Below are positions 34,575-50,443 of a stretch of 52,385 bases of DNA, one piece after another. A program made the translations under genes and the position numbers. Below the pieces are notes generated by a model. It had not been told where the DNA came from, did not search any database, and worked only from the letters and a program-made list of their open reading frames with translations. The stretch is from assembly GCA_036897095.1 (NCBI GenBank), contig JAYMSP010000429.1:1-52385 (forward strand), read 5' to 3'. The stretch's first letter is position 1, and the number at the start of each line of letters is the position of its first letter. This DNA is from Plantago elongata. Its lineage: Eukaryota; Streptophyta; Magnoliopsida; Lamiales; Plantaginaceae.

Positions 34575-37500
34575 ATGCCTCAATTTCTTCAATGGCCTTT
34601 GTTTTTTCTCCTCTCCATTTCACTCCACTTCTCATTAGTCCTCTGTCTTAATCCCCAAGGCCAGGCTCTGCTCTCCTGGAAGCAGGGCCTCAACGGCTCT
34701 CTCGACTCTCTAACGAACTGGGACCCCGCCCATGACACTCCGTGTCAGTGGTTCGGTGTGTCCTGCAACTTACGGAACGAGGTTATTGAGCTCAATGTGA
34801 AGTACGTGGACTTACTCGGACAAGTTCCAACTAACTTCACCGGTCTTGGTACGTTAACTAAGCTCGTTCTGTCCGGGACCAATCTGACAGGACTGGTCCC
34901 GAAGGAGATTTCGAGCCTGACGCAGCTGAGGCTACTGGATTTAAGCGACAATGCGTTGTCAGGGGAGATTCCGGAAGAGATATGTTCCCTGACGAACCTG
35001 GAGAACCTCCTGCTGAACACGAACCGGTTGGAAGGTTCGATTCCAGTTCAGATCGGGAACATGTCGAACCTGATCGAGCTGACATTATACGACAATCAGT
35101 TGTCAGGTGTGATTCCGAACACGATTGGGAGCTTGAAGAAGCTGCAGATCATTCGAGCTGGTGGGAACAAGAACCTGCAAGGCTCATTGCCTCCAGAAAT
35201 CGGTAACTGCACGAGTTTGACAATGATTGGTCTTGCGGAAACCAGCATTTCCGGGTTCTTGCCACCAACTCTCGGGTTGCTTAAAAAGCTCGATACACTT
35301 GCGATTTACACTGCGCTTTTATCAGGCCAAATTCCTCCTGAGCTAGGTGACTGCACTGAGTTGGTGAACATTTACCTGTATGAAAACTCGCTCACTGGGT
35401 CGATACCAAGTCGACTCGGTGAGTTGAAAATTTTGCAGAATCTGTTGCTCTGGCAGAACAATTTGGTGGGAACGATTCCTGCTGAGATTGGGAACTGTGT
35501 CCAGTTGCTGGTGATTGATTCGTCGATGAATTCGTTAACCGGGAGCATTCCAGAGAGTTTTGGGAACTTGAGGGTGTTGCAGGAGCTGCAGCTGAGTGTG
35601 AACCAGATTTCTGGCAGGATACCGAGTCAACTCGGGAACTGTACGGCCCTGACTCACATCGAACTCGATAACAATCAACTCACTGGAAACATTCCTTCTG
35701 AGCTTGGGAACCTTCCTAACCTCACTCTGTTGTTTCTCTGGCAGAATCGTCTTGAAGGTAATGTTCAAATTGCTGTTTTGGAATTGCACTTGTTCATATC
35801 AAAATGTATTGCAATTAGGCCAACTCTGTTTTTCATATAGCATGAAGTAGTTACTTTTAGTATATCTTATCTAAGATCTCAAATCTGTAGAGAAGTGTGA
35901 AATTTATTCGTTTATATTAATTATGCAACGTACTAGTTGTCGTTGATATACCGATTTTGATTGTTCTGCTCTGTTTACCTCCTACAACAGGTAATATTCC
36001 ACCATCATTATCATCTTGTTATAACTTGGAGGCTATTGACTTCTCACAGAACACATTGACTGGTCCGATTCCGGGTGGGATCTTCCAGTTACAGAGTTTG
36101 AACAAGCTTCTGTTGCTGTCCAACAATCTTTCGGGGACCATCCCACCTGAAATCGGGAACTGTTCATCCCTGGTTCGGTTTAGGGCCAGCAGCAATAAGC
36201 TCACAGGTGACATTCCACCGGATATTGGAAGATTGAAGAATTTGAATTTCTTGGATCTTGGATTGAATCGGATATCCGGGGTCATACCCAATGAGATATC
36301 CGGGTGCCAGAATCTCACTTTTCTTGATCTTCATTCGAATTCGATATCTGGGAATTTGCCGTTAAATGTGAATCAGTTGAACACTCTCCAATTTCTTGAT
36401 GTTTCGGACAATAAGATAGAAGGTGCATTGATTCCAAACATTGGGTCACTAACTTCACTAACCAAGCTCATTCTTGGTAAGAACAGATTGTCCGGTTCGA
36501 TACCAAGTGAGCTCGGTTCGTGTGCAAGGCTTCAGTTACTAGACTTGAGTAGCAATCAGCTTGAAGGTCAGATTCCGGCTACTTTAGGTAACATCCCGGC
36601 ACTGGAAATTGCGCTGAATTTGAGCTGCAACAAGTTATCAGGTGGGATCCCACAAGAGTTCACAGCATTGGACAAATTAGGTGTTTTGGATATTTCTCAC
36701 AACCAGCTTTCAGGGGACCTGCATTATCTTGGGGAGCTTGAGAATCTAGTGGTCCTCAATGTCTCTAACAATAACTTCTCGGGCCACGTGCCGGACACTT
36801 CCTTCTTTACCAGGCTGCCACTCAGTGTCCTAGCTGGCAATCCAAAGCTGTGCTTCTCCGGTAATGGTTGCTTGGATGATAGAAACGCGGCTAGACGTGG
36901 GAAAGCTGCGAGGGTGGCAATGGTGGTGTTGCTATGTACGGCATGCGTGCTTATGTTATCAGCCATGTACATAATCCTTGGTGGAAGGATACGGGGTCGG
37001 GGTACACGTAATGGTGATCTTGGTGACAACGATGATGTCGAGCTAGTGGGACCGTGGGAAGTTACAGTTTACCAGAAGCTTGACTTGTCGATTGGCGAGA
37101 TTGCCAAGTGTTTGGTAGCTGTTAATGTAATCGGCCGTGGTCAATCAGGCATGGTTTACCGAGCAACAATCCCATCGGGGTCAACCATAGCGGTTAAGAG
37201 ATTCCGAGCATCAGACAAGTGTTCTGCATCCACATTTTCGTCTGAGATCACCACATTAGCCCGGATACGACACAGAAACATTGTTAAGCTGTTGGGATGG
37301 GCTGCCAACAGGAAGACGAAGCTCTTGTTCTACGACTATTTGCCTAATGGAACATTGGGCACATTGTTACACGAAGGGTGCGTAGATAGAGTGGATTGGG
37401 AGATTCGGTTCAAGATTGCATTGGGGGTTGCTGAGGGGTTGGCTTACTTGCACCATGATTGTGTACCGCCTATCTTGCATCGGGATGTGAAGACGGAAAA

Positions 37501-38212
37501 CATACTATTGGGAGATCGATACGAGGCGTGTTTAGCTGATTTTGGTCTTGCCAGGCTTCTTGAGGATGAAACTGGTTCTTTTACTGCATACCCTCAATTT
37601 GCTGGATCATATGGATATTTTGCTCCTGGTAAGTTCTCACTACCATCTTCAATACATAGATAATATCTTGTTCTAATCCAAATTCTTACTTTAGTTTCTT
37701 GTTTTCACCTTGTAGAATATGCTTCCATGGTAAAAATAACCGAAAAGAGCGATGTCTTCAGCTACGGAGTAGTGCTACTAGAGATCATTACAGGGAAAAA
37801 GCCTGTTGATCCATCTTTCCCTGACGGACAGCACGTAATACAATGGGTACGTGAGCACCTAAAGAGCCAAAAGGACCCTGTCGACGTCATTGATGAGAAA
37901 CTCCAAGGCCTTCCAGATACGCAAATACAAGAAATGCTCCAAGCGCTCGGCATTGCCCTGCTCTGCACAAGCAACCGTCCTGAAGACAGGCCAACAATGA
38001 AAGACGTGGTAGCCTTATTGAAGGAAATTCGACATGAGCAAGCAACAGGAAGCGATCCAGCTCAGAAACCTGCTGGCAGTAAACCGAGTCCTGATGCATC
38101 TTATTCGTCATCGTCAGTCACACCGGCTCAACTCTTGCTGCTTCAAAGGTCTTCCATTTGCTCCATTGGCTACTCGTCTTCATCGACAAGTTACAATACA
38201 GTGCAGAAATAA
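34575..38212 (+). CDS. RGI3-like: LRR receptor kinase, subfamily XI (RGI/SKM clade)
   Basis: Three exons: 34575-35757, 35991-37628 and 37716-38212, with GT-AG introns, encoding 1105 residues, the normal length. Signal peptide 1-24 (ends LVLC). N-terminal LRR cap with paired Cys (TPCQWFGVSC). More than 20 leucine-rich repeats of the plant LxGxIPxxxG type to about 690. One membrane segment near 703-726. The kinase domain has G-loop GRGQSG (about 775), VAIK-type Lys in IAVKRF, HRDVKTENILL (about 891; an RD kinase) and DFGLA (about 911). RAGGNKNLQGSLPPEIGNC, LAETSISG and LLLWQNNLVGTIPAEIGNC are hallmarks of the RGI/RGF-receptor group. That group perceives small secreted peptides at the plasma membrane in root meristem and pollen signalling. 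The exact ligand cannot be read from sequence. The conserved activation segment GSYGYMAPE reads GSYGYFAPE, with the intron inside the Glu codon. Confidence 0.93.
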
Positions 38213-40839
38213 AGTGGTTCAAGTGATGACCATATAGATTTATGTTTAGGAGTAGCTATGCATATCAATTAGTTGCTGCAGTTTATGTAAAAAGTGAGAG
38301 ATAATTAGATTCATCAGTGAGATTGGAAATCTAGCTACCAACCTAACTAGTTACTAATGTGATTGGTACTAAAATGCCATTGTTACAATAACAATTTATA
38401 AAGAGAGATTCTTATATTATAATCAAGTTCGATTTAAATTTCGAGCCACTTTCTTATTGTGTAATGTATTTTTAGAAAATATTCTTATTATCGACCTACA
38501 AACTTAACTGGCTACTCGACCCGATTCCCCAATTAAAGATATTCTAACGAATCTCATCCCTTTTGTTCAAATTCGTACATTCGTCTTTGAATATACATAT
38601 ACCATGTTCTTTTCAACTGAAAATCACTTCAGTCCAGTTCAGTCTAGTTTAGTTCAGTTCAGTTCACTTTAGCTCGACTTAGTTATAATTTATACCTTAC
38701 TTCAGTTTAGTCCAGTCCAATAAATTTCAGTTGAGGATAACACAGCCTAATTTAACTACGATGCATGTGAGTGTTGATTGATGTGAGTGATGTTTACATA
38801 ACCCTCCTACATTACATGTTAGGTTGCTTTCTAAACAAGTCCCTATGATGATTTTAATGTGTAAAGGAGTTCAATAATGGCTTGCTGTCTTCTTCTTGTA
38901 TTTATTCCCTAAACTAAAAGCACTTCTCACCAGTTGCCTTTCTCAGCTGAAAAGATGTTTGTGGTGTCTTTGAACGGACGTTATCGATGATGGCAGTCAC
39001 ATACAAATAACGACCGCCAACCTAAATCCAGATTCCCCTGTTGAACTTTCTCGATAATATTCTGTTTTCATGTGCTATTTTTGTTAAAAAAACACCGGGT
39101 GAACTTCTTCGAGGCGATCCTATGTCACGGAGTTACACAGTTACAAGTTACAACCAACAACGTACAAATTTCCTCTGTTTACAAGTATCGGGCAAAAACA
39201 AGTGGCCGGGCGGAACTATTCATCGATAAGATGAGGAAACAGACATCAATAGGTTTGTTATGTTTGTTATGCAACATCAAGTTGGAAAATCGTGTGCCCC
39301 TCACCTCTACTTTTTGAGGCATAAATGTCCAAAGTACAGAAAAGGATTTGACACTGGCATTATAGATTAGTACTGTACACATACTGAACGTACATTTCAT
39401 CAGGTCGTGCAAAATACTATTACAGGACCACTTCCATGTGTTCCTGTGGGATCCAAATATCATAAGATACAAATGTACTGATGAAATGAATGATGTTACC
39501 CAAATTGGCTGTTTCGCCTTTTGCCACCACGCCACAATTTTGACAATTAAATTTTTGCCTTATCGTCTACCATTAATGTTGTATTCTTCACTTGATTTAA
39601 CATTTCCAAACCCATAATGCACTTGCAGTTAACATCAAAACATGCATCCTTTATATAGCCCATCCACCATAAAGATAAGTTCATGAGGAATGTCGGCTGC
39701 CACTAGTGTTAAACACGTACGGCCAGTCTTTTTCTTGGGCTTCATTTTGTGTTGCATTTATAGCATCCACGCTATTGTATCCTACACGTTTCGAAGCTGC
39801 AATGAGCACCATACAAAAAGGATTTATTAGATATTGAGGACGTAACCAAGATGAGTCTGTGATATACTCTCATAAAATATATAGATGACACAATATACAT
39901 AATATTATGTAAAGGTGTCACAGTGATGATGTTAAAAAAAGAAAAAATCTAACTCTTTTCATGTAATGTCGACGAAATGTGAAATATATGTAAATAAATG
40001 TTAATGTTTATCATTAGTTTAATGCCTCTCATTGGGAAGTCAATAATGGGCTCACCCTCCATGCATTTATCGTATCATGGGGCCATAGCGTGTGTGTTTG
40101 GTGTCCGATGAATGCACGTAGGTGAGACCAACCTTGAATATACCAGAAGCTTGATCGTATCGAGTTATGTTGAAGGTCGTGGCAAGAGTATGTTTAACAT
40201 CTTTACATGATACTATGTTGCTGTGTGACTGTCATCTTCAGGCAAAGCCCATTTCATGATTCTTGAACAAATCAAATCAAGAAGCTTGACACTGAATAGG
40301 CAGGTGACATTTAATCATGTCTGCACTAATTTACATAATAACTTTTGTTAAAAGCCCACCCTACAAGGCTACACAGATATCTATCTCACTTTAAAAGCTC
40401 AGAAAAAAATTATTTGTTTCACAGAGACAGGGTCCTCCAACCAGCACACACAATTGCCCCAAGAAAAAGTTTGATTCAGCAAAGTGAACCCTGAAATTTT
40501 GCAAAAGTTCAGCCTTTTCTTTTCCCTAGCTTTTTAAAAATGATAATATATCAAAACTACCTAGTATTTATCTTAATCCAAGTTGACAAAAGCCAGGAGA
40601 ATCATTAGCCATTTTCTATACTACTAAAAATGTAAGTTGAATAAACCCTCATCATCAATACCAAGAGCTAGCACAAAGAAAGGACCTTTATTTATGCATA
40701 ACTGCTGCAGTTCCCTTTAGTGTATTTACCATCAGACAGAGATCAGGTCTTGTCACTTATTACAGCCCGAAACGTTTAGTTGGAGATATATAAACACGGG
40801 ACACTAAGTGAAACGCGGTAGCTTATTAGGCTAATGGCT
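38213..40839. other. intergenic, no gene seen
   Basis: Contains the GAACTGA-type repeat at 38610-38750 and otherwise no feature I can support. Sequence just below 40840 should be the 3' UTR of CDC48 on the minus strand. Confidence 0.45.
38610..38750 (-). repeat. GAACTGA-type dispersed repeat, copy 2
   Basis: TTCAGTTCAGTTCA-type units with a core ACTTAGTTATAATTTATACC, the complement of the core in 29600-29755. Both copies end at the TTTTCAGTTGAAAA word. Confidence 0.6.
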
Positions 40840-45090
<4,251 letters not shown>

Positions 45091-45743
45091 TTTTGTGACA
45101 AAGATGCAGTACGAGGTTCTACTGTATTCTCAATTCTTTCTTTATTTAGTGTTCTGTGACGAAAAAGACTGTTCATTGACAAAACAGTGGATATGTACGA
45201 TGATCATTTTTGGGCTTATTCGTTTCATCTGATGATGATCATATCACGATATGACCAAATAGCTTCCAGCCCCTACAATTTCTCATGTATCAATACTGCT
45301 ACCTTCAAATTTATACGGACTTTAGTCGTGAAGTTAATACTCATAAGTCATAAGAGTTCTTCATACGAGACCCATACTGTCCAATTTTAATATGTTAAGT
45401 TGACATTGTGTTCAATTTAAATATATATTGTGTACGTGATAACTTAATTATGTGACACGTGTCACGAGGTAACTAAATAGGACATAATGTCAACTTAAGT
45501 ATCAAAATTGAACGGTAACAACCAAAGGTACCTTATTCGAATTTTTCTCCATTAGAAGGTGTCGAAAGTAACAGATAAACACGAATCAGCTCAATTTATA
45601 CGTATACAGAAGAGAACCCTAATTCCCTAAATATCTCAAACTGACCATGAGGAAAGCCAAAACACAAAAGAAACCCCCTGAAAATATTTGAAATCCCCTG
45701 CGAAGAAACAGAAGGAAAAGAATCACTAGCTAGTTCTCCCAAG
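45091..45743. promoter_or_regulatory. shared 5' region of CDC48 and the F-box remnant
   Basis: A head-to-head intergenic region of about 650 bp. At about 45379-45519 there is a small inverted-repeat element: left CAATTTTAATATGTTAAGTTGACATTGTGT in part, right the complement of CAATTTTGATACTTAAGTTG. At its centre is a 14-bp palindrome GTGACACGTGTCAC (45452-45465) with a G-box CACGTG core. The repeat may be a MITE; the G-box may act in either direction but this is not shown. Confidence 0.4.
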
Positions 45744-46455
45744 ATGAACATCCCTGAAGACATAGCTGAAACAGAAATGCTAACAAGATTGATCCCGGTG
45801 AAATCTCTGTTGAACATAGTTGAAACAGAAATACTAACCCAACTCCCGATAAAATCTCTGTTGAAATTCAAGTGTGTCTCGAAAGTTTGGAATGCATTGA
45901 TCTCAGACAACAAATGTTTCATTGAATCCCATCTCAAAAGGTCTACAAACAACAAGAGTTTCACCCACCATGCTATAATTGCATTTGCGGATGAGCAGGA
46001 CTCCTTTAAGGAATGTCCTTTGCCCTGCTTGTTCCATGAACCATCTAGTTTTACTATTGACAAATATATATACATCAACCGCAATTTCTGCCACCCAACG
46101 GGTCGTTATGGGCCGTCTATTGTTGATACTTCTAATGGTTTGTGTTGTCTTCAAGTCGTAACGGATAGAGAGCCAGATTCTTTTTTCTTGTGGAATCCTG
46201 CCACTGGAATCTCCCACAAGTTGCATGCTACATATGTACTGCTGGATTGGGTGGTTTGTGCCGGCTTCGGTTATGATGAGGTTCACGATGATTACAATGT
46301 TTTAATGTTTTGGCCATAACCTTTTCCGATGCAACTGGTGGTTGGAATATAATTTCCACGGCAGGATTGTATAGTTTACGTATGAATTCTTGGAAACCAG
46401 TCGAATTTAACAACTTTTCCGATCAAGGGAAGACTTTTTGTAAGAATTTTAGCTA
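45744..46455 (+). pseudogene. F-box gene remnant with frameshift
   Basis: The open part (45744-46319, 191 codons) has an F-box-like start (EILTQLPIKSLLKFKCVSKV, WNALISD) and the F-box-associated pattern IVDTSNGLCCL...FFLWNPATG and GFGYDEVHDDYNVL. The frame then ends in TAA. In the next frame the family text continues (ITFSDATGGWNIISTAGLYS, then SWKPVEF) to a stop near 46455. A single frameshift near 46300-46316 therefore breaks the gene, and the C-terminal half of a normal 350-400 residue F-box protein is missing. The start also has an in-frame 54-bp duplication (45762-45815 and 45816-45869) that doubles the ETE.LT.L.P.KSLLN segment of the F-box. Intact relatives are substrate receptors of SCF ubiquitin ligases. 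Confidence 0.75.
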
Positions 46456-46615
46456 ACAATGAGGCTAATATATTACTTTGTAGCTCGAGGTCTACACGTT
46501 TAGAAATGAAATTTTCTTAACGTGAATAATCTACTATGGTAGTAGAAGACACTTGAGAAAGATAACTAAAATTCATTTAAAGTTGAAAGAGTTTTTGAAG
46601 CTCAAAATGTGTTAG

Positions 46616-46777
46616 TTGATACATTAAATATGGAATGCCAATAATTGGAATATGATAAGTACCACATTGCTAAAATTGAGGAATAAATAGCTTTGGTTGA
46701 TACATTTAATATGGAATGTCAATAATTGGAATATGATAAGTACCACATTGCTAAAATTGTGGAATAAATAGCTACTT
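46616..46777. repeat. 81-bp direct tandem duplication
   Basis: TATGGAATG.CAATAATTGG, ATATGATAAGTACCACATTG and the following bases occur at 46631 and again at 46712 with only a few changes. Confidence 0.85.
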
Positions 46778-47464
46778 ATTAGCTGTTGGATTGAGCTAAA
46801 GGGTTGGGCCCTTGGGGCATCTATGATTTTGAAGGAGGAAAGATCTAGATGCACTTTCACACGCACCCGCCTGACTCCGCCGGGCCCGGATCATGGGTTC
46901 GAGGGTCCGGGGTTCGCAGTCTAGGGCTGAGTATTATCTTTTTGGGCCATAAACATATTGTGCTTGGTCAAGTCCAATGATGTAACCGGCTCAGTCCAAT
47001 TGGTTGGTCTGAATAGCAAATGAGTCTGTCCGTTCGGTTTGAAAATAAAAACATAATTTAATTATTTTTTTAATTAAAATCAAATTTTTAGATTTTATTT
47101 TTTCTCGTATTATGTAGCATCTAGGTGAAAGTCCAAATTGAGAGAGTATTTGACCATGTTGACACCTCAGCAGTCAACATGGTCAATGGTCAATTTTTTG
47201 ACCAACAGATAAAAATTATCAAAATCATGAAATAAAGGATTAAATTTACCGGCGAGAACAAACGTTGTATTGCGCCAGACCCCTTAAAATTTGAGACCAA
47301 AAATGTCTTTTCTCCCGTATTGTTACTGTGGTTGAGCCCGTTACACTGGTTATGTTACCTCCTATATAAAATCGATTTTATTACATCTTGTGGTTAAATG
47401 CATTTCTAAATATATGTGTTTTATTGGTTTTGACATGTTTTTTTTATGCTTCAGCTGTCTTAAG
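46778..47464. other. intergenic, repeat-derived
   Basis: GC-rich patch near 46860-46930 (CCGCCGGGCCCGGATCATGG). At 47151-47185 there is a 13-bp perfect hairpin TGACCATGTTGAC / GTCAACATGGTCA with a nine-base loop. No gene is seen. Confidence 0.4.
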
Positions 47465-48010
47465 ACTAGTCCCAATGGTCGTGTGGACGACCATGAATAG
47501 TAACGTTCGTTAACGATGATCACTCGGATAACTACTGCAGTCGAAAATTATGCTCAATGGATCATCCGGATGACCATGAATAGTGCTATTTTTTATTTTA
47601 TTTTTTAATAATTTTTTAACATGTTTAACATATTCTATGAATGGTTGGAAGTTGAAATTAATTAAATTTCATCTTTAAAACTACTTTGATAATTTATTTT
47701 ATTAAGGTTCAAATACGCATTTAAAAATAGTAAAATTGAAATAATCAAAATATAGTCAAGAGTAATATCTATTTGTAGAGAACCAAAAATTATGAAAATT
47801 GGTATAATATTTTTATATTATATATTTAATAAATTATAAATAAAACCAAAAAAAATATTATAGTTGGGGTGGGCCAGCTGAGCTGGGCCACCAAAAAATT
47901 GGAACGGCCATATGGCTGATTCCCCAAATTGGCCGGCCTCTCCCATTAGAGCTCCTATGCCCGGCCGTTAGGTCGGCCGGTGCCACTCGACCACTCCCAT
48001 TGGGAGTGGT
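47465..48010. mobile_element. candidate non-autonomous DNA transposon
   Basis: The left end has GACTAGTCCCAATGGTCG and the right end, read inward, CACTCCCACCACTCCCAATG, sharing TCCCAATGG, with GC-rich ends around an AT-rich middle. The left part repeats GACCATGAATAGT twice (47489 and 47570). The termini and target duplication are not certain. Confidence 0.35.
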
Positions 48011-48720
48011 GGGAGTGGTCTGGTCTAAATGTCTTACACATTAGCCGCAAGGAGGTCACTATCGCTCGAGGGAGTTCAGATGAACTAAGCAGCTGTTATG
48101 AATAATGTGATTTTTTTACATCTAGTACTATTTTTATTTATTAATTTTAGATTTAATAGTACAATTTATGGTTTTGGGCATGTATGAAGATAGTCTCGGT
48201 TTTTAAGCTTTTATCATGGAGACTTTAAGTATCATCTCTGATTTTTAGCATATTATCTTGGTAATGTTTCGTTTATATTGTTCGTCTCTGCAATCTCTAG
48301 ACCTTCATTGCGGTAATGTATCGTTTTTCAGTTTCATTGTTTAAGCTCATCATGATTTTGAAATGGATTTATGCTGTTTGTGCTTCTACTGCATTCAAAT
48401 CTCGGAATCTGGATTCAGTTCAGAGATGGTTGTAGGTTTGCTGAGTTTTTTCTGCTGTTAGATTTCTGGTAGAGTTGTTATTTTTACCGAATTTCGACAC
48501 TGTTTGATGATGGTGTGTACAATGACTTTGGCTTAATTAACTGAAAGAGACCTTGGAGCTGTGTCACTTTGTGCAGTTTCATTTTGAGTGATTTGTACAA
48601 ATCTGCTAGGTTATTGTTTGGGGTTTCGAAAATGTGTATTAGCCCAATTTCTTGATGTTCAGTTCAACAGTTATTGAACAGTAGAATGTTCCCGTTTTAT
48701 TCCTTGATGAACCTCCATTT
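48011..48720. other. intergenic, no gene seen
   Basis: Moderately T-rich sequence resembling plant intron or UTR. No ORF or domain. Confidence 0.35.
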
Positions 48721-48722
48721 TG

Positions 48723-48960
48723 AAGTATGTCACCCCTCTTTACGGCCTTGTTAATGAGAACTTGCACAAAGCGCAAGTTATAGTCATGTTATAGAAGCTT
48801 GAGTTGCAAAGGATTGAAAGTTTAGACAGAGCAATATGAAGTATGAACTATGTCACCTCTCTTTACGGCATTGTTAGTGATTAAACAGAACTTGCAGAAA
48901 GCGCAAGTTTCTAGTTCTGGTCTAGAAGCTGAAGTTGCAATAATTGCAAGGCCTGCAAGT
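48723..48960. repeat. direct duplication, period about 123 bp
   Basis: TATGTCACC.CTCTTTACGGC and AACTTGCA.AAAGCGCAAGTT occur first near 48727-48780 and again near 48850-48910. Confidence 0.75.
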
Positions 48961-49020
48961 TATGTTGTCTCAATTATGCAGGTTTGTTAACGGTTTACCA
49001 TATGAACTATTACTGTAAGT

Positions 49021-49340
49021 TCCACGATTTGCAGCACTTGCAATTACAGATTCCTTAGAGCTAACCATGGAAACTTGGAAATAGTGGATTGAACTATGCT
49101 ATTTCTAATTGCTTACTTACTTCTGAATGTAGTAAGACTTAGTTCGCAGAAATTGCAATGAATGCAATTTAGTGAAAGTTGCACGACTTGCAGCGCCTGC
49201 AATTACAATTCGTTAGAGCTAACCATGTGAACTTAGATATAGGGGATTGAACTATAATATTTATAATTGCTCACTTAGCTTACTCTTGAATGTAGTAAGA
49301 CTTAATGCGCAGAAATTGCAATGGATACAATTAGTGTCCG
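49021..49340. repeat. direct duplication, period about 159 bp
   Basis: GCAGC.C.TGCAATTACA, TTAGAGCTAACCATG and GAATGTAGTAAGACTTA occur in the same order from about 49031 and from about 49190. The neighbouring block at 48723-48960 shares the TTGCAA/GCAAGTT words. Confidence 0.8.
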
Positions 49341-49403
49341 GGAAATGCAGCAACTAGATAGCATGGATCGTCTGTTCTTCCAGTTATGCTAAGTATGTAG
49401 GTA

Positions 49404-50022
49404 CTACAGAAGTTCAACAATACTATCCTTGCTGAATTCAATAATGTTGTAATGAAAAGACACGTTCTCCTTGTTCAACATTGGCCACTTCTTGAAAACT
49501 CGAACGAGCAAGTCGGAGTACAAAGTACTCTCCGTAACTGGAACAGATATAAGCTGTCCAAGGTAGTCCATGGCCATACAAGGGGCAGAGCTCGTAAACG
49601 CCATCAGAACAGAACTGAAAGAGGACCAGAAGTTAAGAACTGAGAACTAGAAAAAGTGCTGTTCCCCATTCATATGAGTACAGGTTTATGTCTCAGCTTA
49701 AGGACAACTTCAAATCTGAATTTCAAACATATATGATTCCATTGGTTAGTACCAAATGCGAGAAATTGACAATCAACAAGTTAATTCTTCATCAACTTGG
49801 CATGAATTTTCCCAATTTTAGAAGCTCAACTCCTTGTATCTCTTCCAAATTGAGCCCAATGGGCCCAAACCTATCATAAACCAAACCAAGCTTCGCTCTT
49901 TTTCGTTTGTACGTGTCGGTGACATTACACAACATCAAAATTTTATGGTCCTCCCGTGCATTACGAATGTACTTCAACACCTCTTCTTCAATTACTAGGT
50001 CCCAAAAAAGCAGGACAAACAC
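49404..50022 (-). pseudogene. possible MULE-type N-terminal fragment, two ORFs
   Basis: Two minus-strand ORFs (49792-50022, then 49404-49604) may be parts of one decayed gene. The second reads MDYLGQLISVPVTESTLYSD, then LLVRVFKKWPMLN and VSFHYNI. This has the strand-helix-strand spacing of the beta-grasp domain at the N-terminus of plant MuDR-like proteins. The first ORF (EEEVLKYIRNAREDHKILML, then LGLVYDRFGPIGLNLEEIQG) I do not recognise. No transposase core is seen. Confidence 0.25.
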
Positions 50023-50443
50023 CTCAGAGACTACCCTATCCGACTTAAGAGGACATCTACGAGACTAGAACTAACAAGGGAAAATTCGTATCATAACCTA
50101 GTTACGGAGCAAATTTTATAAAACAACCCAGCAGGATAACGAAATGTTTTAAAAAAACAATATGAAACTATATTATAAAGTGAAAATAATGTATCATAAA
50201 GTGTAAATGATACGGTTTTCACACCAACTGACGAACTAACTAAATGATTGTTGCGGTACATGGTTAAAGCAAAAACGTCCCATTATCTTGTCAATATACT
50301 AATAGAGTTGAAACTCAATATAGGAAAGCATAGTCCGAATCACCGCTAGCTATCATTCACCAGTGTGTCCACGTTGAATCGACCTCCTACAATATAATTA
50401 TACAAATAATAACATTATCATGTTGCCCTATACAAACCTGGTA

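Noticed and set aside
34745..35085. Minus-strand ORFs inside the receptor kinase
   Set aside because: Antisense shadows of the LRR coding sequence with its biased codon use.
49452..49643. 63-codon plus-strand ORF
   Set aside because: Antisense to the better-looking minus-strand ORF and without family features.
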